Of a stretch of DNA of 64,000 nucleotides, positions 33,810-43,979 are shown in pieces; the stretch's first letter is position 1; the number at the start of each line of letters is the position of its first letter. The position numbers were made by a program, and so were the translations under genes. Under the pieces are notes generated by a model. The model did no database searches, was not told the origin of the DNA, and worked only from the letters and a program-made list of their open reading frames with translations. The DNA lies in contig CASELH010000021.1 of the NCBI GenBank assembly GCA_949288715.1, positions 1 to 64,000 on the forward strand, read 5' to 3'. The DNA comes from an uncultured Bacteroides sp. Lineage in GTDB: Bacteria > Bacteroidota > Bacteroidia > Bacteroidales > Bacteroidaceae.

Positions 33810-35630
33810 TTACCACCCTGCATTTTGCTCCCATTGCACTTCCGAGTTCAAATCGATGTATGCCTTGGGAATAGGCCACAGGTTGAAGTGAATGTCGTCA
33901 GTATATTCACTCCAGCGGCGGATTTCTGGGTATTGAACATCATTAGGGCCGGCGGTGTAGCTGCCATAGTTTTTGATTCTGGGTTTCCATACTTCTGGTT
34001 CCATACGTAAGAAGGTGCCCCAGCGGTCTTCTTCATAAACCAGCTCTCGGGCTCGTTCGTCCAATATTTTCCCCAAGTCAATGCTGGACATTGGCTTGGC
34101 GTTGGCGCGTGCGCGCACCTGGTTGACGATGTTCAGTGCTTCGCCTGCTTTGTTGTTTCTTAGCAGTGCTTCGGCCAGCAGCAGGTAAGCTTCGGCAGAA
34201 CGCATACAGTAACGGTTGCGGTAAAGGTTCACTTTGGGCATACCCATATCTCCCGGGTCGTTGGAGTCATAGTCCCAATCATCCATTGGGGTTATTTTGT
34301 AAAAAATTCCAAAGAACTTGGAGGCCGGGTCTATTTCATTCTTGCTGATATGTTTCCAACCAATGGGCTGTTCGTAAAGGGAATGGTTTTCATCGCAGCA
34401 GAGGTATTTTGTGCGTACGGTGACTCCTTCCACATAACGGTAATCCACGTCTGTATTATAGTTGTTTTCGGCATCCCAGATGGTATTCTCCATGTACCAG
34501 GTCGGTCCGACGAAGGCCCACCCGAAGCCGCCGTGAATGGCAGGGCTGGTGCGCCCGCCGTACTTGGCGGAAACAGCGCGCCACGGGCCGTTGCTCGCCG
34601 GGGCATCTTCCATGTATTCGTCGCTCCAAGAGATGTCTTGCAGGGCTGGCGAGGTCATGATGGTTTGATCTCTCAGTCCGCCTGTCTGTGCCCAAGTGGC
34701 GTAATCGGATGCTACATTGACCACCCATACGGCTTCTGTGTTTTCCGGGGCTACTACATTGTCCGACACATAGAGGTCGTAGATGACGTTTCCTTGTTCG
34801 AAGGCATTGGGTACGCCGCCCTTGTTGCCGGTCGCGTTGGCTGTCCGCACGCCGAAACGGTTCTGCATCAGCGGATGTGCGTTGACTACCTCGCGGGCAT
34901 AGTTTTCAGCCTTTGTAAAGTCGGAACTTCCGTTTTCAACGCCTTGGGCCAGGTAGGCTTCGGATAATGCCATTGCTGCCGCTCCCTTGCCGGCACGTCC
35001 GTATTCGCTTTTTATTTCGTCATCGGTGGGCAGGTCGTTGTAGGCAGCTTCCAGTTCGCCGATGGCATAGGCGTAGACATCGCTGCGGCTTGCCCGTTCA
35101 TAGTCGAAGCGAGTGTGCTCCGAGTATTCTTCTACAATGGGCACACCGCCGTAATATTCGGCCAGCTTCAGGTAGGAAAATCCGCGCAAGAATCTTGCTT
35201 CAGCGATGGCACGGGTCTTTTCCTCGTCATTGCTCCAAGTCACGGCATCCATTTTTGAAAGGGCCAGGTTGCAGTAGGATATCATTTTGTAATATGAATC
35301 CCACTTTTCTTTGATGAAGTCGGCATCGGTGGGCCAATATGCCCTAAAGTTGCTGTAGTGCGATTGGTTGTAGGGCATGTCGCAGATGTCCGTGCCCACC
35401 ATTTTATACTGCGCAATGCCAGTGCCGAACGTGAAGTAGAAGTTCTTGTTATACTCGTAGTAGGCTGAAAATATGGTAGCAAGCACTTGACTGCTTTTGT
35501 CGTAGGCGTTATCTATCGTCATGGTCGCCCTCGGGTCTTCGGTCAGGAAATCGTCGTCCGAGCACGACACGCCTGCTGACAGAAACGATATGCCTAAGGC
35601 TCCGTATAGGAATATATGATGTAGTTTCAT
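33810..35630 (-). CDS. SusD/RagB-family nutrient-binding lipoprotein
   Basis: A 606-residue surface lipoprotein that caps the SusC transporter and binds glycan. The lipobox is LSAGVSC, with Cys23. TPR-like segments include AEARFLRGFSYLKLAEYYGGVPIV, and the C terminus carries RSAEAYLLLAEALLRNNKAGEALNIVNQVRARA with the closing ELVYEEDRW and WPIPKAYIDLNSEVQQ-like end. It follows SusC by 46 bp. Its binding specificity cannot be read from the sequence. Confidence 0.95.
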   Translation of the reverse strand: MKLHHIFLYGALGISFLSAGVSCSDDDFLTEDPRATMTIDNAYDKSSQVLATIFSAYYEYNKNFYFTFGTGIAQYKMVGTDICDMPYNQSHYSNFRAYWPTDADFIKEKWDSYYKMISYCNLALSKMDAVTWSNDEEKTRAIAEARFLRGFSYLKLAEYYGGVPIVEEYSEHTRFDYERASRSDVYAYAIGELEAAYNDLPTDDEIKSEYGRAGKGAAAMALSEAYLAQGVENGSSDFTKAENYAREVVNAHPLMQNRFGVRTANATGNKGGVPNAFEQGNVIYDLYVSDNVVAPENTEAVWVVNVASDYATWAQTGGLRDQTIMTSPALQDISWSDEYMEDAPASNGPWRAVSAKYGGRTSPAIHGGFGWAFVGPTWYMENTIWDAENNYNTDVDYRYVEGVTVRTKYLCCDENHSLYEQPIGWKHISKNEIDPASKFFGIFYKITPMDDWDYDSNDPGDMGMPKVNLYRNRYCMRSAEAYLLLAEALLRNNKAGEALNIVNQVRARANAKPMSSIDLGKILDERARELVYEEDRWGTFLRMEPEVWKPRIKNYGSYTAGPNDVQYPEIRRWSEYTDDIHFNLWPIPKAYIDLNSEVQWEQNAGW

Positions 35631-35676
35631 CGATTTTGTTCTTTTACAGGTTATACAATATGATTGATATGCTTAG

Positions 35677-38600
35677 TTAGAATGAGAAGTTCAATGACAT
35701 GGTCATGGACTTGGGAAGACCGAGAGCCGACAAGGTGCTTCCAGCCTGGTGTACTTCAGGGTCACCACGCTTCCAATGTGGGGCTATATAAAACAGGTTG
35801 TGTCCTGCCAAGGTAATTTTGGCATTGTGTATCCCCCATTTCTTTACCCACGGAGTCAGGTCGTAGGACAAGCTGAGGTCTTGCAGGCGGACATGTGCAT
35901 AGGAGTTGTAGACGGCATACTGGTTGTTGGGGTTTGCGTAGTTGGCACTGGGATAAGTGTTGCTCGGAGTTTCCTTCGTCCAGAAAGGTATGTCAAGCGC
36001 GTTGCAGTGTATCACTGGGCTGTAGACAAGGTAGGCATAGGTGTTCTCGCTCATGGCATAGCCTCCGCCGCCAAACAGGCCGGTGAATATCATGTACAGC
36101 TGGAAGCCCTTATAACGGAATGTGTTCGCCCAGTTCAGGCGGAAGTTCGGGTCGGAGTATCCCAATATCTGTTTGTTGTTGGCATCGGGGGTGGCTGTCT
36201 GTTCGCCGTCCTTGGTATAGAAGATGGGCCAGCCTGCATAATCTCCTTCCTGGAAGATGCCTTCCGTCTTGTAGTTGTAGATGACGTCTACCGGATGGCC
36301 TAAGAACAGGTTGTTTTGGATGTCGTCTTTACCATCACCATAGAGGTCGACCAGTTTGTTACGGTTCAGAGAGAAGATGAAGTCGGAGGTCCAAGTGAAG
36401 TCCTTGCGTTTGATGTTTACGGTAGTGGCATTGATTTCTACGCCGGTGTTATTCACTTGTCCCATTGTGGCTTTTTGGGTGCTGACACCTGCCGTCATAA
36501 TAGGAATAGTGCGTTCGAATATCTGGTCGGTAGTCTTGGATTTGTAGAAGTTCAACTCGAAGTGTATCCTACGGTTCCAAAGGTCGGTCTCGAAACCGGC
36601 GTTCCACGATGTGGTGGTCTGCCAGCCCAGGTCGGAATTGCCGAGCACGGAGATAGCCTGTCCGTAGTTGACGTTGCCGCCGTAGAAGAAGCTGATGCCG
36701 CCCTTCTTTGCCATAGATACCTGTGACAGCGTGCCGTAAGGGGCAATGGTTTGTGCACCGTTCTTACCCCAGGATACTTTCAGCTTCAGGTTGTCGAGCC
36801 ACTTCACGTCGCTGAGCCACTTTTCGTTGGATATGGTCCATGCTGCACCCACGGCGGGGAAGTAACCCCACTTGCTGTCGGAACCGAACACTGAGCTTCC
36901 GTCGCGGCGGATGGAGGCGTTCAGATGATAGGTGTCACGGTAGCTGTAGATGGCACGTGCCAGGTAGCCCACGTTGGTGTGGCGGATGTAGGTAGGTGCA
37001 CTGACTTCACGTACGTCGGCATCAGATAGACCGTGCCAGCCTAGGATAGTATTGCCGGCGTTGGTGAATCCGGTGCCGGAGAACGACTCTTCGGTGGAAT
37101 CCATCGAGTCACGGGTATAGACCAGGGAAGCACTTACTGAGTGGTCGCCAAACTGGCGTGAGTAGGACAGAATGTAGTCCATTACCCAGTTTACTGTGCG
37201 GACGTTGGCTACGGAGCCTTTGGCTTGTGTCAAGTCGTAGTAGTCATTGGAGTAGCCCAAGCCTTCGATGTCGTTGGACAGCATAGAGGGTGCATTGGAC
37301 TCGTGGGTGAAGTTCATGTCGCGGGTGCTGATAATGGAGTACGACCCGTTGAAACGGAAGTTCAGACCTTCTATCCAGGGAATGTCAATGCTGGCAAAAC
37401 TGCCCATCTTCAGGTTGGTGCGGCGGTAGTAGCGGTCTACGCCGTTGTAAGTGTCCCACAAGGGGTTTTCGGCAGTCATTTCCGAGGCGTCGATGTATTT
37501 GCGCCAACGTCCGTCGGGTAGGTAGGCCGAACCGTAGGGAGACATGCGGACAAACGCTAAGTTGGCCGGTGTGCCGTCACTCTTGGAATAGGCGAAGTTC
37601 ATGTCCGCGCCCAATTCAAACCAGTCTGCAATCTTAGAGGAGAGATTCAACGACACGAAGTTACGCATGAAGTCGTTGCCTACGGTCATGCCCCGTTGGC
37701 CGGAGTGGCCCGCGCCGATGTAGTAGTTGCTGCGTTCGGAAGCGCCAGAGAAACTCATGTTGTAGTTCTGTGTGTAGCCTGTGCGTGTGGCCAGGTCATA
37801 CCAGTCTGTTTCCTTGCCTTCTTCGTAGTTCTGCTTTTCCAGCAGGGTCATGAAGTCGGTACTTGTCAGGTCGACGTTGCCTGCCCGGGCGTTACGGTAG
37901 CGGATGTAACCTTGTCCATCGAGATATTTGGGCCTGAAGGTGGGTTTGGAGAACTCGTGTGAGGTGGAGAAGGTTACCAGAGGTTTTCCTTCCTTTCCTT
38001 TCTTGGTGGTGATCATGATGACGCCCTGTGCGGCCTTAGAACCATAGGCGGCCAGCGAAGTGGCATCTTTCAGCACGCTGACGGACTCAATGGAGGTGGG
38101 GTCGATATCGTCCAACTCGCCCGAGAAGATGACGCCGTTCAGAATGATGAGCGGATTGTCGTCCGTGCTTCCAATGGACTTGCGTCCGCGCACCAAGATG
38201 CTTGTACTTTTGCCTACTTCGGCGGTTTCCGAACCCAGTATTACACCGGACATGCGCCCGCGCAGCAGGCTCGAAGCATTGGCCAGCCCTATATCAGCAA
38301 TGGGCGATTCGTTCATCTTGATGACATCTACTGAGCCAGTGAAGTTTTTGGCCTTGGTCGTACCATAACCGATGATCACCACCTCGTCCAGCAGTTCGTT
38401 GTCTTCCCGCATCGTCACGTTCAGCGTGCCGTCCGTCGCCGGTAGCTCTTGGGTGGTGTAGCCCACGTACGAGAAGACCAATGTAGCGCCTTGGGTCACG
38501 TTGAGCGAGTAGTTGCCGTCTAAGTCGGTCACTATGCCATTGGTGGTGCCTTTTTCTTGGATGGATACGCCAATCAGCGGTTCCCCGAGATGGTCGGTGA

Positions 38601-38715
38601 CCTTACCCGTCACCTGCACCTGGCTTTGCGCCCAGGTTGAGGCGACACACAACATTAGGACGAGGGCTGTCGTGGCAAGCCGCTTCAATCCTGTTTTTCT
38701 TGGTTTGTTCTTCAT
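35677..38715 (-). CDS. SusC/RagA-family TonB-linked outer-membrane protein
   Basis: A 1012-residue outer-membrane glycan importer. The signal peptide ends near STWAQSQ. An N-terminal carboxypeptidase-D-like domain (TGKVTDHLGEPLIGVSIQEKGT) precedes the TonB box/plug (DELLDEVVIIGYGTTKAKNFTG, VLKDATSLAAYGSKAAQGVIMITTKKG) and the barrel ending SMTMSLNFSF. The order with SusD and the upstream hybrid regulator defines a PUL. Its leader contains an 8-bp hairpin at 38771-38791. Confidence 0.96.
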   Translation of the reverse strand: MKNKPRKTGLKRLATTALVLMLCVASTWAQSQVQVTGKVTDHLGEPLIGVSIQEKGTTNGIVTDLDGNYSLNVTQGATLVFSYVGYTTQELPATDGTLNVTMREDNELLDEVVIIGYGTTKAKNFTGSVDVIKMNESPIADIGLANASSLLRGRMSGVILGSETAEVGKSTSILVRGRKSIGSTDDNPLIILNGVIFSGELDDIDPTSIESVSVLKDATSLAAYGSKAAQGVIMITTKKGKEGKPLVTFSTSHEFSKPTFRPKYLDGQGYIRYRNARAGNVDLTSTDFMTLLEKQNYEEGKETDWYDLATRTGYTQNYNMSFSGASERSNYYIGAGHSGQRGMTVGNDFMRNFVSLNLSSKIADWFELGADMNFAYSKSDGTPANLAFVRMSPYGSAYLPDGRWRKYIDASEMTAENPLWDTYNGVDRYYRRTNLKMGSFASIDIPWIEGLNFRFNGSYSIISTRDMNFTHESNAPSMLSNDIEGLGYSNDYYDLTQAKGSVANVRTVNWVMDYILSYSRQFGDHSVSASLVYTRDSMDSTEESFSGTGFTNAGNTILGWHGLSDADVREVSAPTYIRHTNVGYLARAIYSYRDTYHLNASIRRDGSSVFGSDSKWGYFPAVGAAWTISNEKWLSDVKWLDNLKLKVSWGKNGAQTIAPYGTLSQVSMAKKGGISFFYGGNVNYGQAISVLGNSDLGWQTTTSWNAGFETDLWNRRIHFELNFYKSKTTDQIFERTIPIMTAGVSTQKATMGQVNNTGVEINATTVNIKRKDFTWTSDFIFSLNRNKLVDLYGDGKDDIQNNLFLGHPVDVIYNYKTEGIFQEGDYAGWPIFYTKDGEQTATPDANNKQILGYSDPNFRLNWANTFRYKGFQLYMIFTGLFGGGGYAMSENTYAYLVYSPVIHCNALDIPFWTKETPSNTYPSANYANPNNQYAVYNSYAHVRLQDLSLSYDLTPWVKKWGIHNAKITLAGHNLFYIAPHWKRGDPEVHQAGSTLSALGLPKSMTMSLNFSF

Positions 38716-38770
38716 GTTGCAGTTGTTTTTAGTTGGTAAAAAGATTGATTAATAATAGATTATTCGTTGT

Positions 38771-38791
38771 TGCCCGGAGAGCATCCGGGCA
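38771..38791 (-). promoter_or_regulatory. Hairpin in the susC leader
   Basis: TGCCCGGA and TCCGGGCA pair as a perfect 8-bp stem around a 5-nt loop, 56 bp upstream of the susC start codon. No T run follows, so it may stabilise the leader or bind a regulator rather than terminate. Confidence 0.5.
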
Positions 38792-38834
38792 GGGGTGTTA
38801 TTCCTGTATATAATCTTAATACCTATTGACCGTA

Positions 38835-38898
38835 GCGCAGGGCTGCGCGCTTAGGCAAGCGCAAGGGTGCGCGGTTGGGCGTGCGCAGGGGTGCGCAG
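38835..38898. repeat. 24-nt-phased GCGCA-N4-TGCGC array
   Basis: Three dyads, GCGCA-GGGC-TGCGC, GCGCA-AGGG-TGCGC and GCGCA-GGGG-TGCGC, start at 38835, 38859 and 38883, 24 nt apart. The layout of 5-bp arms with a 4-nt centre is the same as in the 23-nt arrays. The array abuts the stop codon of the DUF4469 gene at 38899. Confidence 0.85.
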
Positions 38899-39732
38899 TT
38901 ATCCTAACTGGTGGTCGCCATCGTCCTCGCCGTCGTCGCTGCCGCCGGTGCCGGACTCCGTTCCGGCTGCCGAGCCTACGGCCAGCACGGTGGGCAACTC
39001 GTTGCTGCGGGGCGTGTCGATGATGTGCCTGCCGGAACTGAATTGCGTGGTGACCTTCACGCGCCACAGCCCGTCCGTCACCTCCGCAGGCAGCACGAAG
39101 ATGAGTTGCTTGGGCTCGTTGACGGTGATGTCTTCCAGCGGAATGAATACGGTAGTGTCGGGATTCTCCACCGAGGTGAAGGTGACGCCCACCGTGGGGT
39201 CGGTGCCTGCAATCTTGATGTTCCGGCCTGTGAGGCGGATGTTCTTGCCCGGCTGGGGCGCCTTGGTGGCGACGGTGCCGTCGGCGGCGCGCGTTTGCGC
39301 CACTGCCCCGTTGAGCAGCGGGCCCACCACGGCGGGCTGGGTGAAGATTTCCACCCGGCAGCTATTCATGGCCTCGCGCAGGTCGGTGCCCATGCTGAGG
39401 GTGGCATACACCTTTACCTTGGTGCGGTCTACTGCTTGAGACAGCTCGGCCTCCATCACCGTGCCGCTGGCGCCGGGGCGCATCAGGGCAGTAGGGGTAG
39501 AGACGATGTAGGAGCTGGACACGGCGTCGCATTTCACCCGCTCGGCGTCGTTGAGGATGGTGTACACCTCGTCGGCATTCTTGTTGAGCCTCGCGGCCAC
39601 CTCCTCGGCAATGTTGCGCAGGGTGATGGTGTCCGGCATGGTCTTGGCGCGGAGGTAGTAGTCGCCCTCCTGTTCGGTCAGCTTCGCGTCGTAGGCGATG
39701 AGGCTGACGAGTTTGTTGAAAGTTGTCGGCAT
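38899..39732 (-). CDS. HU-like DNA-binding / DUF4469 protein
   Basis: A 277-residue protein with no signal peptide. The first 120 residues resemble the HU-like DNA-binding domain found in Bacteroidetes (ITLRNIAEEVAARLNKNADEVYTIL). Residues 130-250 look like a DUF4469 Ig-type domain (GKNIRLTGRNIKIAGTDPTVGVTF, LIFVLPAEVTDGLWRVKVTTQF). A Gly/Asp-rich acidic tail follows. It lies between the PUL regulator and SusC on the same strand, an unusual place. It may act on local chromatin or be an unrelated insertion. Confidence 0.8.
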   Translation of the reverse strand: MPTTFNKLVSLIAYDAKLTEQEGDYYLRAKTMPDTITLRNIAEEVAARLNKNADEVYTILNDAERVKCDAVSSSYIVSTPTALMRPGASGTVMEAELSQAVDRTKVKVYATLSMGTDLREAMNSCRVEIFTQPAVVGPLLNGAVAQTRAADGTVATKAPQPGKNIRLTGRNIKIAGTDPTVGVTFTSVENPDTTVFIPLEDITVNEPKQLIFVLPAEVTDGLWRVKVTTQFSSGRHIIDTPRSNELPTVLAVGSAAGTESGTGGSDDGEDDGDHQLG

Positions 39733-39863
39733 AGATTTAATGATTTTAGATTAATAATTCTCTGCCGCAAAGGTGATGATTTCACATCTTGTAAGGTTTG
39801 CAGTTTTATTTTAAGACTTTGCAATCCGTTTTTTCTGTTTGCATTTTGCTGTTTTGTTTTGCA

Positions 39864-39895
39864 AAAAAGCATCTCCGTTGGGGGAGATGCTTTTT
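39864..39895 (-). terminator. Terminator of the hybrid regulator gene
   Basis: AAAAAGCATCTCC and GGAGATGCTTTTT form a perfect 13-bp stem around a 6-nt loop, followed on either strand by T-rich sequence. It lies 27 bp beyond the regulator stop. Confidence 0.85.
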
Positions 39896-39921
39896 GCCAA
39901 GCAGTCATAATACATTGTATA

Positions 39922-42900
39922 TTATAGACTTAATCCATTCTTCCGCATGTACTCGGTGGGCGACATGTCGTAGATGGCGCGGAATCGCCTTGAAAAGGTA
40001 GAGATGCTGGAGAAGCCCGTCATGTAGGCTATCTCGCTCAGCGTGTACTTGTGCGTGGCCATCAGTTCTTTCACCTTGGAGAAGCGGAATTCGGTGACAA
40101 CCTGGTTGGGCGTGGCGCCCGTGAGGGCTCGTATTTTCTTGGCGAGCACGGTTTTGGAGAAGCCCAGTTCCTGGCATATCCGGGCGATGTTGAACTGGTC
40201 GTCGTACAAGTGCTCTTCGAGCAGAGTATAGAGTTTCTCCATGAAGGCCGAGTCTTTTTCGTTGATGGCGGCTTTCAGCGTCTTCTCTTCTTCCGGCCCT
40301 TTTTCCCCGGGCTGAGGGCTATCTGGCGTGAAACGTTTCAGCAAGATGGCCTGCATGCGCTTGCGGTTCTCCAGCAGGTTGTTCAGGATGACCATGAGCT
40401 TGGGCGGGTCGAAGGGCTTGGTCAGATAGGCGTCTGCCCCGCAGCCCAGGCCTGCCAGTTCGTCGACTTGGCCGTGAGGATGACCACCGGGATGTGACAA
40501 TATTCTGCGCTCTCCTTCACCCAGCGGCACAGGGTGTAACCGTCCATGCGAGGCATCATGACGTCGGTCACCACGAGGTCGATGCCCTCTTTGGCGAAGA
40601 GGTCAAGAGCTTCCATGCCGTCGCGGGCGGTACTGACGTGGTACTTTCGGCGCAGGCTGGCGGCCAGGTAGGACAGCATGTCTTCATTGTCCTCCACCAG
40701 TAGCAGGTGGGGCAAGGTGGCATCGGTTTCCAGACCGGCGGTATCAGGGGCTTCTTCCTTCGGCAGGGCGACGGACAGGCTGTGAGCAGACTGCGGCAAG
40801 ACAGCGGCCTGCTCTATGGGCAATGTGATGGTGAATATGGCACCCCGGGGCTTGTTGTCCCTTACCTCGACAGTGCCCCCTTGCAACTGTACCAGCTGGC
40901 GGGTGTGGTACAGTCCGATGCCGAAGTGGTAGCCCGACCTGTTGTCCGGGCTGAAGAAGCGTTCGAATATCTTCTTTTTCAACTCGTCGGACACACCCGT
41001 GCCTGTATCTGCCACCGAGAAAGCCAACGTCTGCCCTTGGCGAACTACGCTGATTTTTACCTCGCCGCCCCGGGGCGTGTGTCGCAAGGCGTTGCTGACG
41101 AGATTGTAGAGAATTTTGATGATCTTGTCTTCGTCAATGAGAGCCACGAGGCTTTCCGGAATTTCCAGCGAGAGGTTCACGCCCGCTTGGCTGGCGGTGG
41201 GGCGGAACATGAGGGCCGTTTCGCGCACGATGGCAGAGAGGTCCTTCATTTCCAGCCGTAAGGTGGTGTCGACCGCAGCTTGCTCATCGGTGTCACTCCA
41301 CCGTTCGAGAAACTGCCGGGTGATGTCCAGAATGCGGTCAATGCTCCGTCGGATGACAGCTATCAACTCCTGCTCGCGGCTATTCCATTCGTGCCCTTCT
41401 ACCAACTCTTGGAAAGGGGCATTGATAAGCGACACCGGTGTGCGTATTAGGTGGGAGAGATTGGAGTATAGTTCTACCTTCAGCCGCTCGTTCTCCACCG
41501 CGAAGCGCGATTCGGCAATGGCGATGCGGGTGCGCAGCAGGTTACGGACAAACAGAAAGGTCACCGTAAGTACTGTCAGCGTGACAAAAAGTTTGAACAC
41601 AACGGTTTGCCAAAAGGCGGGGCGGATGCGTATGGGCAGTTCGGTCACTTCGGAGTAGGGGTTGTCGCCATAGCGAGCACGTACTTGGAAACGATAGTTG
41701 CCGGGTCGCAGGTTGTTATAGACCACGCTGCGGTTGTTGCCTGCGGCCGTCCAGCTGTGTTCATGCCCTTCGAGGCGGTACTCGTATTGCAGTAGGTTGC
41801 CGCGCATCATGTCCGGCGACACAAAGTCTATGGTGAGGTTATTCTCATCGTGACCGGTTTCCACACTTGAGGGGAAGCCATGGAATATAGTGTTATTTAC
41901 AAGTGCGCTTTTCACCAAAGGCTTTGGGGCTATGGATGCCTCTAAGTTGTCCACCGGTTCCACTTGCAGCAGGTGGGTGGAACTGTACAGATAAAGTTCG
42001 CCGTCGGGCGATTTCAGCATGCGGCCTTGGCGCAAGTCGTGCAGCATTCCGTTGGCTTCCCCGTAGTTGTGTACCTGCCTGGTCTTCGGCATATATTTGG
42101 CTATCCCGTTGGTGGTTGTCATCCAGATGTTGCCGCTTTTGTCTTCCGCTATTTCGTACACGGTGTTGTCCGGCAGGCTGTTGGTGGTGTCCAGCGTGTC
42201 GATGGGCGTGCCGTCTGAATTGGCGTGGATGACCCCGGCATTGTCTGTGGCAATCCATATCTCTCCTCGTGAATCCCGTAATTGACAGTTGATGTTGTTT
42301 GTTTGGGGATTTGTCTTTTCATCCCAAAATCCTTTAAACGGGTTGTAGGATGCCGAGTAGTTGTAGCTTAACCGCAGGTAAATATCCCGTTTGTTGAGTG
42401 CCAGACTGATGTACGGGGGTATCCCGTTGGGTATGACATGTTGCAACATGGCAAAACCAGTATCAAATGACACCAACCGCCCCGGATAAGAAAAAGTGAT
42501 ATAGTCGTCAGTAACCACATTCATGCTGGCTCTGTATCCTTTTTCGGGCACAGTCTTTTGCAGATATGGGTGTCCGTTATCATTTATGGAATAGATATAA
42601 ATGGCATTCGGGGAGAGAATCCAGAGCCTTCCCTGTTTGTCGAACAGCATGTCCGAGCAATTCTTTTCGGGAAGCGGCATGATGTAATTTAGTTTCCCTT
42701 GATCATATTTATATAAGTCTTGGGTGGTAAACACATAGGGAGTACCTTTAGGGTCAATGGCTACCAATTCGATAGGTTGCAGGCGGTTATTGTCGTTTAT
42801 TACCAGTAATTCCTTGAAACTTGGATAAGTCGGGCGGGTCTTAAGTAGGGTTAATCCAATGGAAGGCTGGTCTATGTTGCCACCAAGCCACAATTGTCGG

Positions 42901-43805
42901 TTTTGGTCTAATTGCAAGAGGGTGAGCTCGCGGTTGGTGATTCTTTGATCAAGTGAACGAGAAACCAAATGTATTTGGTCGGTGTTTTTATTATAGTAAT
43001 AGATGCCTTTTCCGCTTACTCCCACGAAACACTCGTAAGGGGTATCTTGTACTATGAAATCTACGTGACACCCGGCAGTGTATTGCTCTAATGTTGTGTT
43101 GTTGGATACCCTGTTGCCTTCATATGAATAGGTGTAATAGCCGTTCTCCGTGCCGACAATTATTCTTTCCATTGTTTCGTCTGCTCGGATAATGGGAGCC
43201 GGGACTTCTACCTTTTTCAGTATTTTGAGTTGGGGAGAGATAAGTGCGAACGAATGAACTCCGTAGATACAATAATTGCCCGTAGAGAGTCGGACAAACC
43301 TTGGCAGGATGGACGTGATTTCATCCAAGCGGACGCTTGCAAGCACTTTTTGTAGGGTAGAATCGGCTATAATAGCCCTTTGGGATATGTTGTCCAATAG
43401 GAAATAGCTGCCATCGGCAAGGCGGTCGACGATGGATGAGAATTGGATATGACTGACTTGTTCCTGAAATAAGTCGTGTTTGGGCAGGTATTTGTACAAA
43501 CCATTGTTGGAGGCTGCTATTAGGATGCCGTCCTTGGACATGAAGATGTCGAATACAACCGATCTCATTTGACTCTTCTCTTTATTATTCCGCAGATATT
43601 TGTACAACGATTGCCCATCGTATTGGAAGATTCCCTTGGACGTGCCGATCCAAGTGATGCCATATTTGTCAGATGTCACACTCAAAATCCGTTCGTGCTG
43701 CAATGTGTTGAAGGGGACTTCCACCTTGGATGCCCACCCGGAAATGTTTCCTGCAATCAGGCAAAGGAAAATCCAACAACGCATGATATTACCTACTATT
43801 TTCAT
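39922..43805 (-). pseudogene. Hybrid two-component PUL regulator, frameshifted in the receiver domain
   Basis: A one-protein sensor, kinase and transcription factor for the PUL. In order: a signal or TM segment (MRCWIFLCLIAG), a periplasmic beta-propeller-type sensor with a Y_Y_Y domain (YEYRLEGHEHSW), a membrane helix, a histidine kinase with H-box SHLIRTPVSLI and ATPase motifs NLVSNALRHT and ADTGTGVS, a receiver with DVMMPRMDGY, and a C-terminal AraC helix-turn-helix. The first frame carries residues to VVILTAK near 40467 and then reads on to a stop. The remaining receiver (VDELAGLGCGADAYLTKPFDP) and the AraC domain are in another frame. Restoring 7 nt (or 1 nt) joins them as about 1296 residues. 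If real, the kinase is uncoupled from DNA binding. Confidence 0.88.
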
Positions 43806-43827
43806 GGTGTATAAATTGATCTTTGCA

Positions 43828-43901
43828 CAAAAGTAGCCATTTTGCACTAAAGTCCATCGAATTGCCAATCAGAAAATCTGGAATGCGGATATAGTGCAAA
43901 A
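43828..43901. promoter_or_regulatory. Regulator promoter and TTTGCAC inverted repeat in the divergent gap
   Basis: On the - strand TACTTTTG at 43835-43828 is a -7 match, 23 bp before the regulator start. TTTGCAC occurs at 43822 and 43841, and its inverse GTGCAAA at 43895. TTTTGCACTA (43840-43849) and TAGTGCAAAA (43892-43901) are perfect inverted copies. This is a candidate operator shared by the two divergent transcripts. Confidence 0.45.
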
Positions 43902-43979
43902 CAAAAAGAGAGAATTGCAAAACCGTACTTTGCCCTTTTTCGCAATTTTGCTTGCACAATTAACCAAAATGATTGCTTT

